Shown one piece after another: positions 50,377 to 56,031 of a stretch of DNA of 56,031 nt. The DNA comes from a virus, in the IMG/VR virus record IMGVR_UViG_3300010885_050120, positions 1 to 56,031 of that record; one strand, 5' to 3'. A model generated the notes under the pieces. The model saw only the letters and a list, made by a program, of their open reading frames with translations, did no database searches and was not told where the DNA came from. A program made the position numbers and the translations under genes. The stretch's first letter is position 1. Each line of letters starts with the position of its first letter.

Positions 50377-53300
50377 CGATCAAGTCACAAAAATCCAGCT
50401 TGAACTTGACGCAAGTGTTAAAAATCTTGCTCAACTTCAAGGCGCCGAAAAGCAGATTCTTGCGCTTCTTGCTGCTTACAAAAAACTCAATGAAGCGGCC
50501 TCCGCTGGCGCCAAGGCAGCATCCGCTAGGGTTGCTGCAGACAAGTCTGGTGGCGCCACAACTGGCCCCAACGCTGAGTCGTTCAAGGTCGCCCTAGCCG
50601 ATGCTAAGGCAGGTCTTCAGCAACTTGAGGCAATGGCAAAAAAAGTCCCAGTTACCGCCTCTACTGAGGCATTGCATAAACAAGTTTCTGCGCTCAAGGA
50701 AAATATCACTGCCCTATCCGACCCAATGCGCGGGGCAGGAACAATTGGCAAGGTGCTTGGCGAGAGCGCTGTCGGAGCACAATCAAAAGTTGCAGGTCTA
50801 AGGGCTGGTCTAGAAAAACTCCAAGGTACACTTTCCGAAGGCGGAAAACCAGCAAAGACGGGGATGATTGAATCTGCGGCGCAGCAGGTTCGCTCTCTTG
50901 AAGAGAAAGTCGGTAAACTTTCTACCCCGAAAGCACAGGCAGAGGCGATTAGGCAGCAGGCCATTGATCGCGGAGAGGCGCCAGGAGTTGCTGCTGCAAG
51001 AACAGAGGCAACTCGCTCGGCAGCAGCGGCAGCAGAGGCTGCAAAAACTGAATCTGTTGCCAAAGCAGAAACTGCTAAGGCTTCTAAGGTTGTTTCCGAG
51101 GAAACAGGAAAGACGGCAAAAAGCGCAAAGGTTGTTGCCGAGCAGACAACCGCAACGACTAAGGCTGCCACAAAGATTGCAGCGCAGGCTGCCCCAGCAG
51201 AAAGTGCAGCAGCGCTTCAGGCGCGACTTGGTGGAGGTCTTCGCTCGCTGCTTAAGCAGGCGTCCTATGACCCAACGGGACCAGTCAATCGCCCAACGCG
51301 CCGGGAACTTGAGGGCGCATCTAACCTTCCAATTGCCAACAAACTTGCTGGGAAGAACCTTGGTGGCGGTGCTCAAGGTGGAGATGGCGGAGCAAGCAAT
51401 GCCCTTCGCGCCCTAGCAGTATCTGCAGAGCGAGCCTCTTCTGCGCTCTCTCGACTAGCAAGCAGCACCGCAGGATCTGCTAAGTCAGCAGTCAGCGGCG
51501 CAACGTCCGCATCTGTAGGTGGCGGGGCATCGGCAGCGACGTCAAAGAGCGCTATCGTACAACTACAGCAGGAGGCTGCGGGCAATAGGGAGGCAGCAGC
51601 TGCCCTTCACAAGACCCTTCGCCAGCAGGAGGCGCTGTCTAACCCGCGCTATAAGCAAGCAGTGCAAGAGCGCGCCGCCGCACAGGTAACTTACTCACAA
51701 TCAGTAAACTCTGTTGCTGCCGCTTCAAATAATGCGGGACGCTCTATCCAGGGCATGGCACGTCAACAAGATGCCATTATCGGTCAAGTAAAAAACGTTA
51801 TTGGCATGGCTGCTGGCTATCAAGTCCTACAAGGAATTGCCTCTCAGCTTGGGCAGATTTTTGGACATCTGCAGGGGGGAATCATTGGATTCAACTCTAT
51901 GCTTGAGCAAGCTGAGGTTGGATTCACCACACTGTTTAAGAATCAAGAGAAGCAACTTCTCGCAACTGGTGAGGGCCTAACAAAGCAACAGGTCCTTCTC
52001 GCTGATGTCGGTGGAAAAATTGACTATATCCGGATGGGATACAGCAGTGCGAACGAAGCCGCCACTGGCATGATTTCAACGATTCGTGACTTTGCAAACG
52101 TTACACCTTTCCGATTTGCTGAGCTCCAAGAATCTGCACTCCGAATGCGCGCGTTTGGATTTGAGTTGGACGAAGTTCTTAAAAAGAATAAGGAAACTGG
52201 CGAATTCACAGGAGGGATCGTAGCCGTAGGAAACGCCGTATCGGCGCTCGGCGGCGGCGCCGATTCTTTCCGTCGCATCACATATGCCTTGGGTCAGATG
52301 AAGCAGGCTGGTCGCGTATACCAAAACGACATGATGCAGCTCGCAAATGCTGGTATTGGCGGATATAAATATATTGCTGATCAGTTAAAGAGGGAAATTA
52401 CCACAGACGGATCTGGTTCTCGTACTGCTGTTAAAAAGGGCTACGAGAAAATGTTTAATGAACTTGAGTCAAACGCCATTGAGGCGGTTCGCCGGCTGAC
52501 GACAAATGGAAAAATTTCAGGAGAGGCAGCATCACGCGCTATTATCGCCGGACTTGAGCGAGACTTTGGCGGTGGAATGGAAGCCCAGGCAAAGACATTT
52601 GCCGGAGCATTTAGCACGGTTGCCGACACATCTCAATCCCTTGTGGCTGATGCGTTTAAGCCTCTTTATGACTCAATTAGAGATACAACGTACGCACTTG
52701 GAATGTTCTTGCAGAAAGATGACGTAAAAAAGCGAGCACAAGAATTTGGAAAAGTTATTTCTGGGGTTGTTGAAGCATTAAATAATATTGGAAACACGGT
52801 AAAGAATGTTGTTGTTGCAACATTTGGAGATTTCTCAAGGGCTCTTGATGCAGTCACCGATAGCAGCAAGACCCTTGGTCAAACCGGAACGGCTGTTTTT
52901 GGTGGATTCTTTAACGGGATTTACGCATTAACTAAACTCATGGAAAACGATCTTATTAGGCAAATGACCTTAACGATTGGTCTCGTAAAACTACTTTTTG
53001 CCTTCCAAGGATCAAACCCACTTCTTACCCAGATCATGCTCGTTGTCACTGCGGTTGGGATTCTTTCTGAGGCGTATAAGAGCAATTTCCTTGGGTTTGC
53101 AGATGCAGTCAACAATCTTGCAAGGCTATTTATGCCAATGGTCAAGGATATTCAAACGCAAATTATTCCAGTGTTGCTTGATCTTGGGCAAGTGTTTAGC
53201 GGCGTGGTATACGGAACAATCATTGAAGGGTTTAGATTGATTGAGCCAGCAATTAGCCTTGTGATTCGCGCCCTTTCAATCTTACTTAGGTTTGTCCAAT

Positions 53301-55900
53301 ACTTCAAGGGCCCGCTAACGGTTCTTGCTGTTGCGTTTGCTGGAGCTTTTGTATTTGGGAAGATTGTTGCTGGGTTTGCCCTTGTAAACCGATCAATCCA
53401 AAAAATGATTATGAATCTTGACCTGATGGCGCAAAGTGCACGAGCGGCAAGCCAGGGGTTGATGCTGGGCGGTTATGGGGCTGCTCCATTTGGTGGTCCT
53501 ATCAAGATGATCGGACCGGCTGGGGCCTCATCTCCAGTGGTGACTGGAAAAAGCGTTCTTGGTGGATTTGCTAATAAGGGCAGCGCAATTGGTATGGGTG
53601 GGTTTGCGCTTGGGATGGGGCTTGAGGCACTTGGCGTTGATCAGCAAATCACTCAAACTGTTACCAATGTAAGCACCGCACTGCTTGGATTTAGCGCCTT
53701 GAAGATGTTGTTCCCAGCGGGAACGCTATCAAAGGCAAGCGAGGGCATCAAGATGATTGCATCAAGCGTGAGCACGCTTGTTGCATCCAATATGCCAGCA
53801 GCGGCAAATGGCCTGAAGGCCATGGGTCTTTCTGCAGCGTTTGTCACCAAGACTACTGCTGGCATAACAACGTTCTTTACTGCACTTGCCGCTGGTGTTA
53901 GGGCTCTCTTTAGCCTAGGGGGACTTATGGCAACGCTTGGCGCTGCGGCAGCAAGTGGCGGGGCTGGACTATTTCCACTGTTTGATCCGAACGTTCCGGG
54001 ATCACTTACTGGGCCAGATGGTCCGCTTGCTTTCTTAAACGCAAGCGATAACGAAAGAAATAAAACTCGCGGCGAAATTGTTGCTGGGTTAACCAGTGGC
54101 GAAAATGCAAAATACGTTCCAACTGATACTTACACAAACAAGCAAACTACAATTTATCAAATTGCCGATGTTGAGATGCAACTCAAAGACGGCAAAAGCC
54201 TTCAAGAGATCTTTAAGACTCTGCCTGAACTAAGCAAAAAGTCTTTCCTTGAGTATCGAGCAAATCTTCGCGCTGGTGTTGAGGAAGCCTCAAGGCTTGC
54301 TGCAAATACTGGTAAAGGCGCCGGTGCAACTAAAGATATGACGGATGCAATGAAGCTCTTGGTTAATGCCCAAGATACGGTTAATGCCAATCAAGAATAC
54401 CTAAATTGGTTGCTTAGCGTTGCAAAAACTCAAATGGGCGAGATGACTTCTCTTGTAACGCAACTTGCGGAGGGCGCATTGCAGGACCTCTTGAATCCAG
54501 AGGTTCAGACAAATCCATATACCGGCCTTGAGGAGGTCGGTTTGACAATGGATGAAATTATTAACATGGAAAAAGAAATGGGTTTTGCTCAATTTGAAAA
54601 TTCCCAAGGGCTTGTTAAAAATTTTGATGAGTATAGGGGGATTCTTGATTCCATTTTGCCGATTACAGAGGCAGATCTTGCAAACGGTCAACTTAGCGTT
54701 AAGGCAGTTGAAACTCGCTTAAAGATTGAAAAGGAACGCAAGCGGGAACTTGAGCATATCAAGGCAATTGCCGAGGCTGAATATGACCTTGGAATGGCGC
54801 AACTGTCAATGTACGACGAATCCATTGATCCTCTTCAGCGCGGAATGCAGATGCGACAAGCGCAGATGAAATATACCGAGGACATTAACAAACTTCAAAT
54901 GGAAGGTATTGACATTATCCTTGACGAAGCCAAGGCGTCAAACCAATGGGCGTCTGCCACAAAAGCTGCCCAGAAGCGCCTTGAAGATTATAAAAAGGGT
55001 CAGCAGCTCATCATTAATGAAATGAAACTAATGTTTGATGATTACAATAAAGACATTGCTGATATTCTTTCAAACCCAAAATTGACCTCTGCGCAGCGCC
55101 AAGATGCAGTCAAGAAGCGACTAGAGCAGTTATACATAGATCTTGAAAAGCAGTTTGGTATCACAAAGGATATGCTCTCTGCCCAGCAGATTGAGATGAA
55201 CAGTCTTATTGATTCAACGCTTCAGCAGCTTGGCAACCCAGCAATCCCCAATATTGATTGGGGCGGAGAGTACGCGAAGGCAATGGAGGCTGGCGGGTTT
55301 GGCGTACTTGCCTCGTATTTGTCAAAGAAAGCAGTTGAGGTTGCTCGCCTAACAAGTGCAGCCCTTGCCGCAGCAAACCCTGAGTCAGCCTTTAACGCTC
55401 AGGTCATTAAAAGCCGAGACGTTGTTGTAAAGCTTTTCCGTGCGCGCCTTGCCGCCTCTAAATTCACTATGGGCAAGGAGGGAAATGGCTACCTTGCTAG
55501 TGACACTAAGAAAAAGCTTTCTACTTATATTGAGGGATTCTCTAGTCTTACCGACTTTACTGCTCTTATTAAGCGACAAAATGAAATTGATTCTCAGCTT
55601 TCTAGTTATGGGCTTGCTCGCGGTGGCTACACTGGGGCTGGTCGTCTCCGACTTGTTGGCGAGCAGGGCCCAGAGCTGTTTATGCCCCGCTCAAATGGCA
55701 TGGTGCTAAGCAACAGCATTTCCTCTAAGTTAATGGGCATGCTCGGTGGCGGCGGGATGGCAATGGCGGGCGCTAACAATGTTACAATCAACGTCAACAA
55801 TCCAGTTATCCGAAGCGACAATGACATCCGCAAGCTTGCCAACGAGATTTCCAAGGCTCAGGCAAGCCAGTTCCGAGTCAATGGGGGGAGGCTCTCCTAA
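50369..55900 (+). CDS. Tape measure protein
   Basis: 1843 residues. The first 450 are Ala/Lys/Gln-rich helices and coiled coils. Around 460-780 lies the conserved tape-measure core (NSMLEQAEVGFTTLFKNQ, IRDFANVTPFRFAELQES). Hydrophobic segments lie at roughly 860-890, 970-1000 and 1150-1200, and the C-terminus has GGYTGAGRLRLVGEQGPELF. It sets tail length and enters the cell envelope at ejection. At about 0.15 nm per residue the tail would be near 270 nm; this is a rule-of-thumb estimate. Confidence 0.93.
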   Translation: MADDQVTKIQLELDASVKNLAQLQGAEKQILALLAAYKKLNEAASAGAKAASARVAADKSGGATTGPNAESFKVALADAKAGLQQLEAMAKKVPVTASTEALHKQVSALKENITALSDPMRGAGTIGKVLGESAVGAQSKVAGLRAGLEKLQGTLSEGGKPAKTGMIESAAQQVRSLEEKVGKLSTPKAQAEAIRQQAIDRGEAPGVAAARTEATRSAAAAAEAAKTESVAKAETAKASKVVSEETGKTAKSAKVVAEQTTATTKAATKIAAQAAPAESAAALQARLGGGLRSLLKQASYDPTGPVNRPTRRELEGASNLPIANKLAGKNLGGGAQGGDGGASNALRALAVSAERASSALSRLASSTAGSAKSAVSGATSASVGGGASAATSKSAIVQLQQEAAGNREAAAALHKTLRQQEALSNPRYKQAVQERAAAQVTYSQSVNSVAAASNNAGRSIQGMARQQDAIIGQVKNVIGMAAGYQVLQGIASQLGQIFGHLQGGIIGFNSMLEQAEVGFTTLFKNQEKQLLATGEGLTKQQVLLADVGGKIDYIRMGYSSANEAATGMISTIRDFANVTPFRFAELQESALRMRAFGFELDEVLKKNKETGEFTGGIVAVGNAVSALGGGADSFRRITYALGQMKQAGRVYQNDMMQLANAGIGGYKYIADQLKREITTDGSGSRTAVKKGYEKMFNELESNAIEAVRRLTTNGKISGEAASRAIIAGLERDFGGGMEAQAKTFAGAFSTVADTSQSLVADAFKPLYDSIRDTTYALGMFLQKDDVKKRAQEFGKVISGVVEALNNIGNTVKNVVVATFGDFSRALDAVTDSSKTLGQTGTAVFGGFFNGIYALTKLMENDLIRQMTLTIGLVKLLFAFQGSNPLLTQIMLVVTAVGILSEAYKSNFLGFADAVNNLARLFMPMVKDIQTQIIPVLLDLGQVFSGVVYGTIIEGFRLIEPAISLVIRALSILLRFVQYFKGPLTVLAVAFAGAFVFGKIVAGFALVNRSIQKMIMNLDLMAQSARAASQGLMLGGYGAAPFGGPIKMIGPAGASSPVVTGKSVLGGFANKGSAIGMGGFALGMGLEALGVDQQITQTVTNVSTALLGFSALKMLFPAGTLSKASEGIKMIASSVSTLVASNMPAAANGLKAMGLSAAFVTKTTAGITTFFTALAAGVRALFSLGGLMATLGAAAASGGAGLFPLFDPNVPGSLTGPDGPLAFLNASDNERNKTRGEIVAGLTSGENAKYVPTDTYTNKQTTIYQIADVEMQLKDGKSLQEIFKTLPELSKKSFLEYRANLRAGVEEASRLAANTGKGAGATKDMTDAMKLLVNAQDTVNANQEYLNWLLSVAKTQMGEMTSLVTQLAEGALQDLLNPEVQTNPYTGLEEVGLTMDEIINMEKEMGFAQFENSQGLVKNFDEYRGILDSILPITEADLANGQLSVKAVETRLKIEKERKRELEHIKAIAEAEYDLGMAQLSMYDESIDPLQRGMQMRQAQMKYTEDINKLQMEGIDIILDEAKASNQWASATKAAQKRLEDYKKGQQLIINEMKLMFDDYNKDIADILSNPKLTSAQRQDAVKKRLEQLYIDLEKQFGITKDMLSAQQIEMNSLIDSTLQQLGNPAIPNIDWGGEYAKAMEAGGFGVLASYLSKKAVEVARLTSAALAAANPESAFNAQVIKSRDVVVKLFRARLAASKFTMGKEGNGYLASDTKKKLSTYIEGFSSLTDFTALIKRQNEIDSQLSSYGLARGGYTGAGRLRLVGEQGPELFMPRSNGMVLSNSISSKLMGMLGGGGMAMAGANNVTINVNNPVIRSDNDIRKLANEISKAQASQFRVNGGRLS

Positions 55901-56031
55901 ATGGCAACTCTGAGGGTATACATCCAACCCCGGCTTTCTGGCGCAACGGACCAAGGCGCCTTCTATGACTTTAGCAATCACGTCCAGTTTGATACCCTTG
56001 AGTGGGAGCAAAACGACCAAGGACAGTCGTC
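55901..56031 (+). CDS. Distal tail protein, partial (5' end)
   Basis: Begins MATLRVYIQPRLSGATDQGA right after the tape measure stop and runs off the window. GGGAGG precedes the start. Position fits a distal tail or minor tail protein; only 43 residues can be seen. Confidence 0.6.
   Translation, partial: MATLRVYIQPRLSGATDQGAFYDFSNHVQFDTLEWEQNDQGQS

Overview
This window is part of a tailed double-stranded DNA phage (or prophage) genome with siphovirus-type, HK97-like morphogenesis genes: portal, prohead protease, HK97-fold major capsid protein, head-tail connectors, major tail protein, frameshifted tail assembly chaperones and an 1843-residue tape measure protein. An actinobacterial host is my best guess. 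The reasons are TTGAC-type promoters, at least two promoters placed so that mRNA would start at the start codon (leaderless), GTG starts, and a RusA/Cas4-like/ParB-like gene complement. The sequence does not prove the host. No terminase, integrase, lysin, tRNA or CRISPR array was recognised here.

Layout: (1) 1-8370, minus strand: a tightly overlapping leftward operon read from a promoter near 8370. It encodes a small Lys-rich basic protein, a LexA-like winged-helix protein, many small unknown proteins, a degenerate methyltransferase-like protein, a glycosyltransferase, a sugar-nucleotide epimerase, an Nmad1-like protein and, at the edge, a secreted subtilisin-like protease. (2) 8.4-10.0 kb: a junction with few genes. 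It holds GTTAT iteron-like repeats, a perfect 14-bp inverted repeat and possible regulatory leaders. (3) 9.85-27.3 kb, plus strand: an array of 40 mostly very small genes plus one candidate structured RNA. I can place 35 sigma70-like promoters here (TTGAC, 16-18 bp spacer, TAnnnT-like -10), nearly one per gene. Most transcripts begin with a short hairpin of variable sequence, then a strong AGGAGG-type site, one gene and a GC-rich hairpin. Telomere-like GGGGTTA tracts and TGTAACAA elements lie between units. (4) 27.4-39.6 kb, minus strand: DNA metabolism operon (HNH nucleases, MazG, ParB-like, thioredoxin, SSB, RusA, C5-cytosine methyltransferase, DnaC-like loader, Cas4-like nuclease, HTH proteins), headed by the portal gene. 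(5) 39.8-56.0 kb, plus strand: capsid and tail genes, interrupted by minus-strand cargo (glycosyltransferase, metallophosphoesterase, a membrane protein).

How it fits together: the right arm builds the virion, the minus-strand middle operon replicates, recombines and modifies DNA, and the left operon and small-gene array look like host-takeover or accessory functions. The most unusual points are the one-gene-one-promoter array with 5' hairpins, the structured RNA at 18031-18255, a Dps-like ferritin domain with all ferroxidase ligands inside the prohead protease, a portal fused to a HAD phosphatase-like domain, and a long second reading frame nested in the cytosine methyltransferase gene that carries the missing motif IX.
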